Positions 16,120 to 27,834 are shown, counted from the first letter of the stretch. The stretch: 58,616 bases of DNA from DATIKM01 sp035477595 (GCA_035477595.1 DATIKM010000112.1:1-58616); one strand, 5' to 3'. The notes: generated by a model not told the origin, from the sequence alone. Made by a program: numbers and translations.

Positions 16120-19100
16120 ATGCCCTCGCTCCCCTCGGCCGGCGTTGCCGCCCTCGCCGCAGCGCTGATCGCCATCTGCATCGTTCCCGCCTCCGCGCGC
16201 ATCACCGTCGGGCTCGACACCGGCACAGGTGCGCTCAGCTCGGTGCGCCACGACGGCGCGGAGACCATCGCGGCGCCTGGGACCGAGGTCGAGGTCCACG
16301 GCGCAGGCGCCGGACTCGGTGACCCCTCAACGTGGCAGCTAACCTCCGTTCGTGGCTCGGGCACGGGGTCCGCTGAGTCGCGGCGGCGAGCCGGCTCTTG
16401 GGAGATCACCTCCCAATGGGACGCGACGGGCGACTTGCTGCGTCACCGTGTGCGCCTCCGCTGGACCGGCCCCGCGCCGGTGACGGTGCGAGGCGTGACG
16501 CTCGTAGTCCCGAACCTGCGCCTCTCGCCACACCCGAACGACGTCTACTGCATCCCCGGCAACTTCCCAATATCCTGGCAGCGCGCCAGCGACCTCGTGC
16601 CGGGCGCGACCGTCGCGGAGGCCGGCTGGACTCGTGGCGAGTACGGAATGGCGCTGCTCCACTCGCCGTCGGCGCGGCGGTTCGCGGTCGCTGCCTACGA
16701 GTTCGCCAAGGACCAGGCGCGGGTGAGCGTCGTCGAGGGGCGCGGGGCTGTCAGCATCCGGCACCACTTCGATGCGCAGGCGCAGGTCGCACCGGGCTCG
16801 TCCCTCGACGTCGGCGCCCAAGTGCTCCTGATCGGGCGCGGGGACGTGCGACGCCTGCAGGAGCAGATGGGGCGGCTCTCCGACTCGCTCGGCAACGGTC
16901 CGCCCGCCGACCAGCCAGAGCACCTCAGGCGCCTGGCACTCTACCAGGCCCATCCGTGGGGAAGGCTGGAGACATGGCCCGGCGGGGACCGCGGCAACCG
17001 GTTTCCGCGCCTCACGGCCATGGCGCCATACCTCCGTGATCTGGGGATCACCGGCGTGTGGCTGCTGCCGGTGAGCTGGCCGCCCCCCTGGGTCTACACG
17101 CTCCCCGAGTTCGGTCGTGTCGCGCCGGAGAACGGTACGTCGGCGGAGCTCCGCGAGTTCGTACGCACCGCGCAACGCCTGGGCATCAAGGTGCTCGCCG
17201 ACCTCGTGGTCTATGGGGTGCATCCCGACAGCCCGGAGATCGCGAAGCTGCCCGACGCCGTGTGGAGCCGAAATGAGGCCGGCGAGCGAGTGAGGGTGTG
17301 GGGGGGCGTCGTGCTGGCTGCTGACTGCTCACATCCGGCATGGCAAGCCCGGATCGCCGAAGTGTGCCGTGCGTGGGCGCGCGACTACGGGTTCGACGGG
17401 GCCAGGCTCGACTGCATCGGGTGGGGGCAGACGCAGAACTGGGCCCACCCAACCCGCGCGAACGCGGCGATCGCCTATGGCGGGCTGCAGCTCAACAAGG
17501 TCGTGCGCGACGCCTTTCGGCAGGTGAACCCGAATGCGGTGACGTTGCCGGAGGGCGGCAAGCCGCTCGTTTTCCGGCACGCCGACATGGTGTTCGGCTA
17601 TCCCCTCTACATGGCCATGCGCGACATGACCACGACGCCTAGGCTGGCGGACTGGGTGGCACGGCTGCGCGAGTGGCTGGAGTGGGAGCGCCATGCCTAT
17701 CCTGCGCGGGCGCGACGGGGCCTCGTGCGGTTCCTCGAGAACCACGACACGGTGGCAGCCGCCGAGTTCTTTGGCGTCGGCCCGTCGCAGGCGCTCATGG
17801 CCATCTGCGCCCTGATGCAGGGAGTACCGCTGGTGTATCAGGAGCAGGAGATCGGTTTCAGCGCTGACCTTGCGGCATGGCTGCATCTGCGGAAGTCAGA
17901 GCCGAGCTTCTATGCCGGTGAGGCGGACTACGACGCGGTGACCGCCTCGAACGCCGAGGTGCTGGCGTTCCTGCGCGAGCACTCCACACAGGCAGCCGTC
18001 GTCGCCGTGAACATGACGGGGCGGCCGGTCGACACGGTCCTCAGGTGGCCCGCGGGGGTCGGGAGCCGCTTCCCAGTGGTGGTCGATGCACTCCGGGGCG
18101 GGCGCATCCGACCGTCCAGCCCCGGGGCTGCTCGCGTCCGTATCGAGCCCTACCGGCCCGTGGTGCTGCTGATGCTTCCGCAGGGAGGTCGCCCGCGCTA
18201 TCAGCCCAGACGCCCCGTGCGCAGCCAGCGGACCGTCCTGGCGAGGCCCGGTCCCGACGGTGCGCTTCGGATCGATGATGCTGTCCGTTGGCGCGTGGAG
18301 ACGGGCGAGGGCACGCTGGAGGACGCCTTCCGGACGTTCCACGCGCGCCTTCGCCCTGGCGAGCCCATTACGGCGCTCCTGCAGACGCTGAGGCCGGCGT
18401 GGGACCCGCTTTCGAGCGGTCTGCTGGACGGGTCGCATACATCGGCGATCGAGATCACGCGGCGGGACGGCACCGCGGTCAGGGTGGAGGCCGACCCGCG
18501 GCGTCTGCGTGGCCTGTCCATCGACGATCCGGCAGGAGACGGGCGGCGCGTCACAGTGCGCGTCGATGAGGATGCCGACCGCGGGCGGCATCCTCCTGGA
18601 CCCGGCGCCGTCTCCGTTCGGGTAGAGCCGCAGTGGGTCCGCATCACCGCGCCCGGCTGCTACCTTGTGCTCTCACGGAGGCGTGGCGGCGCCATCGCGC
18701 ACTTTGGCGTGTCGTCACGCGACCGGAGCGTCGTGGGCGCTGGGGCTGATGCCTACAGCGACAACGGCATCTTTGCGCAGGGCGTCTACGCGTCGTGCGA
18801 TGGAGAGGCCACGCCACGACTGACGGTCGAGCACCTGGACGATGGCATCCGCGTGACCTTCCGGGGGACTCTGCGGGCGCGGTCGTGGAACGGTGTGCAG
18901 GCATGCCCAGTCGCACAGCCCGCCTGCGCCTATCGGCTGACGTACGAGGTGGACCGGTGGTCGAGGGTGACGGTCACGCTCGGGATCACGCCCTCCCTGC
19001 CGGTTCCCGATTCGCGGGCCTTCGTGGGCTACCGGCTGCCGCTGCCCGGCGTCACCGGATGGTCAGCCGGTGCGTTGCGGAGTGGGCGGCCGGGCACAGT

Positions 19101-19335
19101 GGGGGAGCGGGTCCTAACAATGCACCAGGCAGGTGACGCGCCGCGTGTGATCCGGACCCGGCGCGCCACCCTCCGGGTCGCGGAGCCAGCCGGCCTCCAG
19201 AACGTGTTCCTGATACCCGACGCCGCAGGCGAGTCGCAGCTCTTCCTTGCCCTGCTCGACGGCGCACCGCACGCGCTGGAGCCAGGCAGGGAGGTGTCGG
19301 GCAGCGTTGTGCTGGAACTGGCCCCCGCGGGGTGA
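16120..19335 (+). CDS. Large secreted GH13 (alpha-amylase superfamily) glycoside hydrolase with extra beta domains
   Basis: About 1071 aa from the ATG at 16120, which gives a clean signal peptide (AGVAALAAALIAICIVPASA); the frame opens earlier at 15994 but that part overlaps atpG. The first ~260 residues look like a beta-sandwich. The (beta/alpha)8 barrel covers about 265-600: ITGVWLLPVSWPPPW, the nucleophile Asp in GFDGARLDCIGWG (~430), the acid/base Glu in TLPEGGKPL (~478) and the third Asp in RFLENHDTVAAAE (~541). A C-terminal barrel-capping domain and about 400 further beta-rich residues follow. Substrate specificity cannot be read; it is not a canonical amylase in its N-terminal blocks. 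It starts 55 bp after atpG. Confidence 0.88.
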   Translation: MPSLPSAGVAALAAALIAICIVPASARITVGLDTGTGALSSVRHDGAETIAAPGTEVEVHGAGAGLGDPSTWQLTSVRGSGTGSAESRRRAGSWEITSQWDATGDLLRHRVRLRWTGPAPVTVRGVTLVVPNLRLSPHPNDVYCIPGNFPISWQRASDLVPGATVAEAGWTRGEYGMALLHSPSARRFAVAAYEFAKDQARVSVVEGRGAVSIRHHFDAQAQVAPGSSLDVGAQVLLIGRGDVRRLQEQMGRLSDSLGNGPPADQPEHLRRLALYQAHPWGRLETWPGGDRGNRFPRLTAMAPYLRDLGITGVWLLPVSWPPPWVYTLPEFGRVAPENGTSAELREFVRTAQRLGIKVLADLVVYGVHPDSPEIAKLPDAVWSRNEAGERVRVWGGVVLAADCSHPAWQARIAEVCRAWARDYGFDGARLDCIGWGQTQNWAHPTRANAAIAYGGLQLNKVVRDAFRQVNPNAVTLPEGGKPLVFRHADMVFGYPLYMAMRDMTTTPRLADWVARLREWLEWERHAYPARARRGLVRFLENHDTVAAAEFFGVGPSQALMAICALMQGVPLVYQEQEIGFSADLAAWLHLRKSEPSFYAGEADYDAVTASNAEVLAFLREHSTQAAVVAVNMTGRPVDTVLRWPAGVGSRFPVVVDALRGGRIRPSSPGAARVRIEPYRPVVLLMLPQGGRPRYQPRRPVRSQRTVLARPGPDGALRIDDAVRWRVETGEGTLEDAFRTFHARLRPGEPITALLQTLRPAWDPLSSGLLDGSHTSAIEITRRDGTAVRVEADPRRLRGLSIDDPAGDGRRVTVRVDEDADRGRHPPGPGAVSVRVEPQWVRITAPGCYLVLSRRRGGAIAHFGVSSRDRSVVGAGADAYSDNGIFAQGVYASCDGEATPRLTVEHLDDGIRVTFRGTLRARSWNGVQACPVAQPACAYRLTYEVDRWSRVTVTLGITPSLPVPDSRAFVGYRLPLPGVTGWSAGALRSGRPGTVGERVLTMHQAGDAPRVIRTRRATLRVAEPAGLQNVFLIPDAAGESQLFLALLDGAPHALEPGREVSGSVVLELAPAG

Positions 19336-19505
19336 GTTGGCGGCGCGCGGATCACGTCACGGGACGCATCGCGCGGCGCCTTGGCTGTGCGTCGCTCTCT
19401 CGCTCCTTCAGCGCCGCGTCCCGAGGCGGCTCGCCACCGCGTCGGGCCCCAGACCCGCGCGCACGCCGCTGACTCTGGGGAGCGGGCAGGGCGTGAGCCG
19501 GCTGG

Positions 19506-21070
19506 TCAGTAGTCTACGTCAGCGTCGGGGCTGCGGTCGCTGTCAAAGGCCGGAACGGCAGCGCGCACGGGTGATGCCTTCTCCAGGACCAGCTTTGCGA
19601 GCTTGACGTCGGAGGGTACGCGGATCGGGTACTTCCCGTCGAAGCAGGCGCGGCAGAAGCTGCTCTTGCTCATCCCCACGGCCCGCACACACCCATCGAG
19701 GGACAGATACCCCAGCGTCGTCGCGCCGATGAGGCGCCGTATCTCTTCCACGCTGTGTCGCGCCGCCACCAGCTCCGACTGGTTCGCCATGTCGATGCCG
19801 TAGTAGCAGGGGTAGGCGACCGGCGGTGCACTGATCCGGACGTGGACCTCGCGTGCTCCGGCATCCAGGAACATGCGAACCAGCTTCCCCGTGGTTGTCC
19901 CCCGCACAATGGAGTCGTCCACCATGACAACCCGGCGGCCGGCAAGCGCCTCTCGGAGCGGCGTGTACTTCATGCGCGCGCCCAGGTCCCTCATCCGCTG
20001 ATCGGGCTGAATGAACGTCCGCTGGATGTACCGGTTCTTCACCACGCCTTCGCCGTACGGGACTCGCGATGCCTCGGCGAAGCCAAGCGCGGCAGGGATG
20101 GCGGAGTCCGGGATGGGAACCACCACGTGCGCATCGGGGCAGGGATGCTCGCGCACGAGCTCGTGGCCCATGCGGCGTCGTGCGTCGTGCAGTGTGCGCC
20201 CATAGATCCGGCTGTCGGGCCGCGCAAAGTAGATGAACTCGAAGAGGCACGTCGCGTGCTTCGCCGTGGGGAGCGCCTGGATCTCGCGCAGGCCGTCGCC
20301 ATCCACGATGACGATCTCCCCGGGCTCCACTTCGCGCAGGTAGTCCGCAGCCACCACGTTGAGCGCGCAGGTCTCGGAGGCCAGCACGTACCCACGCCCG
20401 TTGATTCGCCCAACGCACAGCGGCCGGATGCCGTAGGGGTCGCGCACGCCGATGAGCTTGTCCCTGGTCATCACCACAAGCGAGTAGGCGCCCTGCAAGC
20501 GCTTCATAGCCTGCTGCACGCCCGCCTCGACGCCGTCGGCGCCGGCAGAGAGACGAGCGATCAGATGAGCGATCACCTCACTATCGCTGGTGGTGTCGAA
20601 GGCCACGCCCTCCCGCATCATCTCGTCGCGGAGGGCGCTCGTGTTGATCAGGTTGCCATTGTGGGCCACGGCAATGTCGCCCACCACCGATGTACTGCAG
20701 ATCGGCTGGGCGTTGCGCACCACGCTGGAGCCCGTCGTGGAGTAGCGCGTGTGGCCGATGGCGACGAACCCGCCTCGCAGGTCCTGCAGCACGTCCTCAT
20801 CGAAGACCTGCGTGACCAGGCCCATGTTCCGGTGCACGCGGATGGCGCGGCCATCGCCCACGGCGATTCCCGCGCTCTCCTGGCCACGGTGCTGCAAGGC
20901 GAAAAGACCGAAGTAGGTGATACGGGCGACATCCTCGCCGGGTGCGTTGATGCCAAAGATCCCGCACTCTTCGTTCGGGTGCTCATCGGAGAGCCACGCG
21001 GGGCGGCGGTCCATGTACACGCTCTCAGCGCCCCCCTCTACCACGCTCGGGTCCCGAGGGCGCCGGGCCA

Positions 21071-21071
<1 letters not shown>
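19506..21071 (-). CDS. purF: Amidophosphoribosyltransferase (first committed step of purine synthesis)
   Basis: Transfers glutamine amide nitrogen to PRPP. 521 aa. The N-terminal nucleophile Cys is in EECGIFGI, preceded by a 35-residue leader from the ATG at 21071 (or 16 residues from an internal ATG at 21014) that would be cleaved. The glutaminase domain has YFGLFALQHRGQESAGIAV and IGHTRYSTTGSS. The PRPP loop is VVMVDDSIVRGTTTGKLV. Cys residues in ATCLFEF, YPCYYGID and SFCRACFDG fit the [4Fe-4S] Bacillus-type class. The start overlaps the purL stop as TGATG (one base), giving coupled purL-purF expression. The C-terminal ~20 residues are divergent. Confidence 0.96.
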
Positions 21072-23335
<2,264 letters not shown>

Positions 23336-23421
23336 GGGCGGCTCCTGTCACACCAAAGGGGGCTGCGCCGGGCGATGACGGCGGCTCCAAGGGTGGCGCG
23401 CGGCCGATCGCGGCGACCAGT

Positions 23422-23453
23422 AGTATACCCCGCGGCCCGTCGGGCTGGACCAA
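23422..23453 (-). promoter_or_regulatory. Possible purL-purF promoter
   Basis: TATACT at 23427-23422 (minus strand), with TTGGTC at 23453-23448 as a candidate -35. The 20-nt spacer is longer than ideal. The leader to the purL GTG would be about 80 nt; I see no purine riboswitch core in it. Confidence 0.35.
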
Positions 23454-23475
23454 CGCGGGCGGCGCAGGCGCGGGC

Positions 23476-25329
23476 TCAGCGCCAGGAGGCGAGCGGCCGT
23501 ATAGCGGTCCTGAGCGGCGGCGTCAGGCGGCTCGCTGGCGTCATGAGAACCGCGATCCGCGTCGGCCCGGCGCTCGCAGGCGGCCTCACGGCGACGACCG
23601 TGACGCCCGCATTGGGGTTCTCTGGCGGCGGCGCGGTCGCCGGAACCGCCGCGATGCTGGCTCCTGCAGGTGCCAGCACCTCCAGATGGAGGGTGCGACC
23701 CCCCTGGCGAAGGAGGGCGGTCGAGCCGCGGACCTCCACGGCTGCCCTGGTATGCATGCGCCACTCGATGCTGGGCGGCCTCTCCGCATCGATCTCATCC
23801 TGCACCAGCAGAGCACGGCCCTCGACCAGTGCGACCCCTCGCCTCACAGACCGGGCCTGACCCGCGTATGCGGCGCTGAGGTCGATGACCGCGAAGGGGC
23901 TCCGGCCTCGCCGCGAGAACGAGACGACCCGGGCGCGCGCCGCCGGGTCCTGGTCGGCGCCGTCGAGGACAAGGGTATTCTGCCCAAGCGTCCGGATCCG
24001 GTAGTAGGTCAGGCGCTGCCTGCCGAAGTATCCCGGCAGATCGTAGTTGTCGGGGCCGAGATCGATCGCCCAGCGCTCGCCGTCGGCCTCCAACACGAAG
24101 GTTCCCAGGTCGAGATGGTTGTGGTTCGCGCGATTGTCGCCCCCTTTCGCGGCGACCCATATGGCCTGGGGGTCCTCCCATGCAGTTCGCATGAACACCG
24201 TCTCGGTTGTGCGGTTGTGGTGAGAGAGCGGCTCCCTCGCGGCGGCGGCGGCTCCGTCACCGGCGGCGGTGTACCAGAGCAGGTCGAACGGGTGCGGGCG
24301 CCGTACGGCGCGACGCGCCGCGTGGGCGTAGAGCGGCCTAGCGAACCGCCGTGCCAGCCAGAAAAGCTCCTGTGTGGTGCGGACCATCTCGCCGTTGTTG
24401 CCGTGGTTGAACGCCCTGCCCGCCGGTCCGGTGAAGTGGAGAGCGAAGTGCCCGGCCCTGTCGAGCCCGGGCGACCGCGAGAGGCCGAAGTCGGTCCCGA
24501 GCGCCGACTCGAGGGCAGCAAGCGCATACACGGTGTAGCTGGTCGCGTAGCTCCAGTAGCCGGGCCCCTCGGCCCACCCTCCATCTGGCGCGTAGCTCGC
24601 CAAGGCGCGCGGCAGCGACGCGACGGCGCGCCCGACGATGTATGCCGCCAGATCGGGCTCCTTGTCCGCGATGGCGAGGGCGGCGATCAGCATGCCTCCA
24701 TTGCACACCTGGTTCCAGTTGTACGCGCTCGTCGTCCACCAGAGCCGGTCCCGGTGCGCCTGGTAGGCAGGCAGCAGCGCCAGGCGAACCAGAGCGCTGC
24801 GTAGGAGGTCTCGCTCGTCCTCGGGCAGAGCGGGGTGCAGCCAGTCGTAGCCGAGAGCGACAGCGTGCGCCATCTCGGCCGTGTCGAGAAAGTGGGACGG
24901 GTTCCAGTCGGGGAAAGCGCTGACGGCACGCATCTCCGCGCGGGCCCTGTCGGCGTACTGGCGCTCGCCCGTCAGCCGGAAGACGAGCGCGAGCGTCGCG
25001 ATGCGGTGGAGGGCCAGCCGACTCTGCGCGAGCAGGCGCGGACCCACCAGCCTGCGCTCGACAGGCGGCTGGCGAAGCATCGCGTCGGCGTCAGCGCGCA
25101 GGAGGGCCAGCCATTGGCGGGCGACCGGGTCCCGGTCGATGGTGGCCCGCAGGAGGCCGACGTCGGCGTCCGTCGCCATCAGGCGAGGGTGGCCCGGCCG
25201 GAGGGTCGCGAGCAGCCTGCGGTCTGCATCGGTCACCTCAGGGATGACCTCCTGCGCGTGCGCCATCGCGCCCGAGAGAAGGAGCCAGACGGCGAAGGCG
25301 ACGGGGGCGATTCGGGCGAGCGGTCTCAT
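23476..25329 (-). CDS. Secreted heparinase II/III-family protein (putative polysaccharide lyase)
   Basis: 617 aa from the ATG at 25329 (AGGAGA upstream), opening with a signal peptide (IAPVAFAVWLLLSGAMAHA). The N-terminal two thirds form the alpha/alpha toroid: PRLMATDADVGLLRATIDRD, YDWLHPALPEDERDLLRSAL, WNQVCNGGMLIAALAIADK and GGWAEGPGYWSYATSYTVYA. The heparinase II/III-like beta domain starts near KGGDNRANHNHLDLGTFVLE, with the His pair expected at the metal or active site. The fold places it among PL12/15/17/21-type lyases acting on uronic-acid polymers such as alginate or glycosaminoglycans; the actual substrate is unknown. It lies between the SPFH operon and purL on the same strand. Confidence 0.85.
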   Translation of the reverse strand: MRPLARIAPVAFAVWLLLSGAMAHAQEVIPEVTDADRRLLATLRPGHPRLMATDADVGLLRATIDRDPVARQWLALLRADADAMLRQPPVERRLVGPRLLAQSRLALHRIATLALVFRLTGERQYADRARAEMRAVSAFPDWNPSHFLDTAEMAHAVALGYDWLHPALPEDERDLLRSALVRLALLPAYQAHRDRLWWTTSAYNWNQVCNGGMLIAALAIADKEPDLAAYIVGRAVASLPRALASYAPDGGWAEGPGYWSYATSYTVYALAALESALGTDFGLSRSPGLDRAGHFALHFTGPAGRAFNHGNNGEMVRTTQELFWLARRFARPLYAHAARRAVRRPHPFDLLWYTAAGDGAAAAAREPLSHHNRTTETVFMRTAWEDPQAIWVAAKGGDNRANHNHLDLGTFVLEADGERWAIDLGPDNYDLPGYFGRQRLTYYRIRTLGQNTLVLDGADQDPAARARVVSFSRRGRSPFAVIDLSAAYAGQARSVRRGVALVEGRALLVQDEIDAERPPSIEWRMHTRAAVEVRGSTALLRQGGRTLHLEVLAPAGASIAAVPATAPPPENPNAGVTVVAVRPPASAGPTRIAVLMTPASRLTPPLRTAIRPLASWR

Positions 25330-25375
25330 GGGCGCTTCTCCTGGCGCACTCATGGCGGCGCCCGCACGGGCGGGT

Positions 25376-25411
25376 GCCGCCGGCCTGCGAAGGAGTTCAC
25401 CGGCCGGCGGC
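25376..25411 (-). terminator. Hairpin after the Arc-type gene (possible terminator or attenuator)
   Basis: Perfect 10-bp arms, GCCGCCGGCC (25376-25385) and GGCCGGCGGC (25402-25411), with a 16-nt loop, 20 bp beyond the small Arc-type gene. There is no U-run. Part of its downstream arm (25376-25381) can instead pair in a second stem with 25354-25359, so the two structures are mutually exclusive. Confidence 0.4.
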
Positions 25412-25430
25412 TCGCGTCCTGCAGCCCACC

Positions 25431-25613
25431 TCAGGTGCTGGCGCCGTCGCTCGGCGCGTCACGTCCGCCGCGACGCCGGCGGAGTGCGTCGCGTAGCATG
25501 TACTCGATCTGACCGTTCACACTTCGCAGGTCCGCCGCTGCGGCCGCTCGTATCTCGTCCCAGAGGTCCTTAGGTATCCGCAGCAGGAGGGACTTGCGCT
25601 CGGGCTCCGCCAT
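25431..25613 (-). CDS. Small Arc-type ribbon-helix-helix protein
   Basis: A 60-aa protein with the Arc/MetJ ribbon-helix-helix layout: a short strand (RKSLLLRIPKDLWDEIRAAA) that would pair in the dimer and contact DNA, then helices around LRSVNGQIEYMLRDALRRRR. The NGQIEYMLRDAL segment is characteristic of Arc-like DNA-binding domains found after SPFH genes. The tail is charged and probably unstructured. The ATG at 25613 lies 3 nt after the SPFH stop, so it is the second gene of that operon. It could be an autorepressor of the palindromic site upstream of the SPFH gene; that link is inference. Toxin-antitoxin membership is not supported, as no toxin gene adjoins it. Confidence 0.8.
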   Translation of the reverse strand: MAEPERKSLLLRIPKDLWDEIRAAAAADLRSVNGQIEYMLRDALRRRRGGRDAPSDGAST

Positions 25614-25616
25614 GGC

Positions 25617-26483
25617 TCAGGAGTAGAGTGTGCCGGTGTTGACGACCGGCTGAGCTGCCTGCTCGCCACACAGCACGACGAGCAGGTTGGAGACCATGAC
25701 CGCCTTCCGTTCATCGTCGAGCCGGACCGTCTCGTCTTCCTCCAGGCGCCGGAGCGCCATCTCCACCATCCCTACCGCGCCCTCCACGATGATCTGCCGG
25801 GCCGCGATGACGGCGGACGCCTGCTGTCGTCTGAGCATCGCCCCCGCGATCTCGGGCGCGTAGGCGAGGTGCGAAAGCCGCGCCTCCAAGACCTCTACGC
25901 CAGCCCTGCACAACCGCTCATTGAGCTGTTGGGTAAGGTGGGCGGACACCTCCGCCGTGTTGCGGCGCAGCGACTCGACGTGATCCTCCGCGTCGTAGGG
26001 GTAAGCCTGAGCCATCTGGCGCAGCGCCGTCTCGCTCTGGGTAGCCACGTACTGCTCGTAGTTGTCCACCACGAAGCTGGCGGTGAAGGTGTCGCGCACC
26101 TGCCAGACGACCGCGGCAGCGATCTCGATCGGGTTGCCCGCGAGATCGTTAACCTTCAGCTTCTCGCTCATCAGCGTGCGGGCGCGCAGCGACACGCGTC
26201 GCTTCGAGGCGAAGGGGTTCGCCCAATGGAACCCGGTGCGCTTCACGGTCCCGAGGTAGCTCCCGAACAGGACCAGCACCTTGCTGCCGTTGGGCTCCAC
26301 CACGAAGAAGCCGGGCAGGAGCAGCATCCAGACCAGCCACACAATGATGGACGCCACGACGAGCGGCGCGCTCTCCGTCTGCTCGGCCACAAATGGCAGG
26401 TAGATGGCACCTGCCAGCACCGCGAAGCTGAGCAGCAGAATGACGGCGCCCGACTGGGTCCTGGCCTCGTAGTCCCTTACCAT
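25617..26483 (-). CDS. SPFH (band 7 / stomatin-prohibitin) membrane protein
   Basis: 288 aa. Two membrane helices (GAVILLLSFAVLAGAIYLPF and VVASIIVWLVWMLLLPGFFV) are followed by the FVVEPNGSKVLVLFGSYLG strand and TGFHWANPF, the SPFH domain (VSLRARTLMSEKLKVNDLAG, then NPIEIAAAVVWQVRD), and a helical C-terminal part with LCRAGVEVLEARLSHLAYAP and RRQQASAVIAARQIIVEGAV. SPFH proteins form large oligomeric rings in membrane microdomains and scaffold proteases or envelope-stress functions. The ATG at 26483 has AAGGAGG 5 nt upstream. It is followed by a small Arc-type protein and preceded by a palindrome, suggesting self-contained regulation. Confidence 0.92.
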   Translation of the reverse strand: MVRDYEARTQSGAVILLLSFAVLAGAIYLPFVAEQTESAPLVVASIIVWLVWMLLLPGFFVVEPNGSKVLVLFGSYLGTVKRTGFHWANPFASKRRVSLRARTLMSEKLKVNDLAGNPIEIAAAVVWQVRDTFTASFVVDNYEQYVATQSETALRQMAQAYPYDAEDHVESLRRNTAEVSAHLTQQLNERLCRAGVEVLEARLSHLAYAPEIAGAMLRRQQASAVIAARQIIVEGAVGMVEMALRRLEEDETVRLDDERKAVMVSNLLVVLCGEQAAQPVVNTGTLYS

Positions 26484-26512
26484 CGCGTCCTCCTTCTCTG
26501 TCGTGATATGGA

Positions 26513-26524
26513 TATGATATCATA
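26513..26524. promoter_or_regulatory. Palindrome TATGATATCATA, likely operator of the SPFH-Arc operon
   Basis: A perfect 12-bp palindrome in an AT-rich island 30 bp before the SPFH start, inside otherwise very GC-rich DNA. It contains a TATGAT that could be the -10 of the minus-strand promoter, and it is flanked by GATATG direct repeats at 26505-26516. Binding would occlude the promoter. The binding protein could be the adjacent Arc-type product or a PadR-like factor elsewhere. Confidence 0.5.
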
Positions 26525-26644
26525 CTGACACCAGAGCTGCCCGGTTTCGCGAGCTACGAGGGCCATCCTACGCAGGATTGGGGGCCGTGCACGTCCGAAT
26601 AGCGACGACCGACGCCATCACGATAGACCAGGGAGGTTCCCACT

Positions 26645-27814
26645 ATGGGTATGTACACGCCGCAGAAGAGCGATCGGTTCACCTTCGGCCTGTGGACCGT
26701 CACTAACAGGGGGCGCGACCCGTTTGGCGAGGCGGTCCGCGGCCCCATGACCCCGGTGCGCGCGGTGCAGAAGCTGTCTGAGTTGGGCGCGTACGGGGTC
26801 AACCTGCACGACAACGACCTGGTTCCCATCGACGCGACGGCCACCGAGCGCGACGCCATAGTGGCCGAATTCAAGCGGGCCCTCGCGGACCACGGCTTGT
26901 GCGTCCCGATGGCGACTACGAACCTGTTCTACGATCCGGTCTTCAAGGACGGCGCGTTCTCCTCCTCAGACCCCCGTGTGCGCGCCTACGCATTGCGCAA
27001 GACCATGGTGTCCATGGACCTCGGAGCGGAGCTGGGCGCAAAGGTCTACGTGTTCTGGGGTGGCCGCGAGGGGGCCGAGGTGGATGCGGCCAAGAGCCCA
27101 GTCGACGCTCTTCGGTGGATGCGCGAATGCATGGACTTCCTGTGCGAGTACAACCGCGACAAGGGCTACGGGATGCTGTTCGCGCTGGAAGCGAAGCCCA
27201 ACGAGCCGCGAGGCGACATCTACCTGCCGACGACCGGCGCGATGCTCGCGTTCATCGCGACGCTGGCTCACCCAGAGATGGTGGGGGTGAACCCGGAGGT
27301 CGCCCACGAGAACATGGCGGGCCTCAACTTCCCACACGCCGTCGCGCAGGCGCTCGAGGCAGGCAAGCTCTTCCACATTGACCTGAACGCCCAGAAGCCT
27401 GGCCGGTTCGACCAGGACCTGCGCTTCGGGCAGGAGGACATCAAGGGCGCATTCACTCTGGTGATGGTGCTCGAGAACGCTGGCTACCAAGGGCCGCTGC
27501 ACTTCGACGCCCATGCGCTGCGGACCGAGGACGATGCCGGCGTCTGGGACTTCGCATCCGGCTGTATGCGGACCTATCTGATCCTCAAGGAGAAGGTGGC
27601 GCGCTTCAACGCGGACGCCGAGATCCAGGGCATCATCAAGGGCCTGAGCGCCGACCCTGATGGCGTAGCGCCGCTCCTCTCCGGCGGATACAGCGCCGAG
27701 GCGGCGGCCCGGGTGGCCGCACTGCCGTTCGACCGCGTTGCCTACGGGCGCAAGGGGTATGGCTACGAGCGGCTCGACCAACTGGTGACCGAGTTGCTGC
27801 TGGGCGTCCGATAG
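26645..27814 (+). CDS. xylA: Xylose isomerase
   Basis: A 389-aa metal-dependent aldose-ketose isomerase (D-xylose to D-xylulose, also glucose to fructose), of the short class I type known from actinobacteria. Seen: FTFGLWTVTNRGRDPFGEAV, the active-site His in YGVNLHDNDLVP, TTNLFYDPVFKDGAFSS, VFWGGREGAE, FALEAKPNEPRGDIYLPTTG with Glu and Lys ligands, NPEVAHENMAGLNF, HIDLNAQKPGRFDQDLRFG with the second metal site, and HFDAHALRTEDDAG. The ATG at 26645 has GGGAGG upstream. It is divergent from the SPFH operon (161-bp gap). No xylulokinase is present; the PfkB kinase at 10763-11743 is not close enough to be its partner. Confidence 0.96.
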   Translation: MGMYTPQKSDRFTFGLWTVTNRGRDPFGEAVRGPMTPVRAVQKLSELGAYGVNLHDNDLVPIDATATERDAIVAEFKRALADHGLCVPMATTNLFYDPVFKDGAFSSSDPRVRAYALRKTMVSMDLGAELGAKVYVFWGGREGAEVDAAKSPVDALRWMRECMDFLCEYNRDKGYGMLFALEAKPNEPRGDIYLPTTGAMLAFIATLAHPEMVGVNPEVAHENMAGLNFPHAVAQALEAGKLFHIDLNAQKPGRFDQDLRFGQEDIKGAFTLVMVLENAGYQGPLHFDAHALRTEDDAGVWDFASGCMRTYLILKEKVARFNADAEIQGIIKGLSADPDGVAPLLSGGYSAEAAARVAALPFDRVAYGRKGYGYERLDQLVTELLLGVR

Positions 27815-27834
27815 CCGGCGGTCCAAGGACTACG

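Noticed and set aside
25431..25613. Antitoxin of a toxin-antitoxin pair
   Set aside because: The Arc-like protein has no adjacent toxin; its partner in the operon is an SPFH membrane protein.
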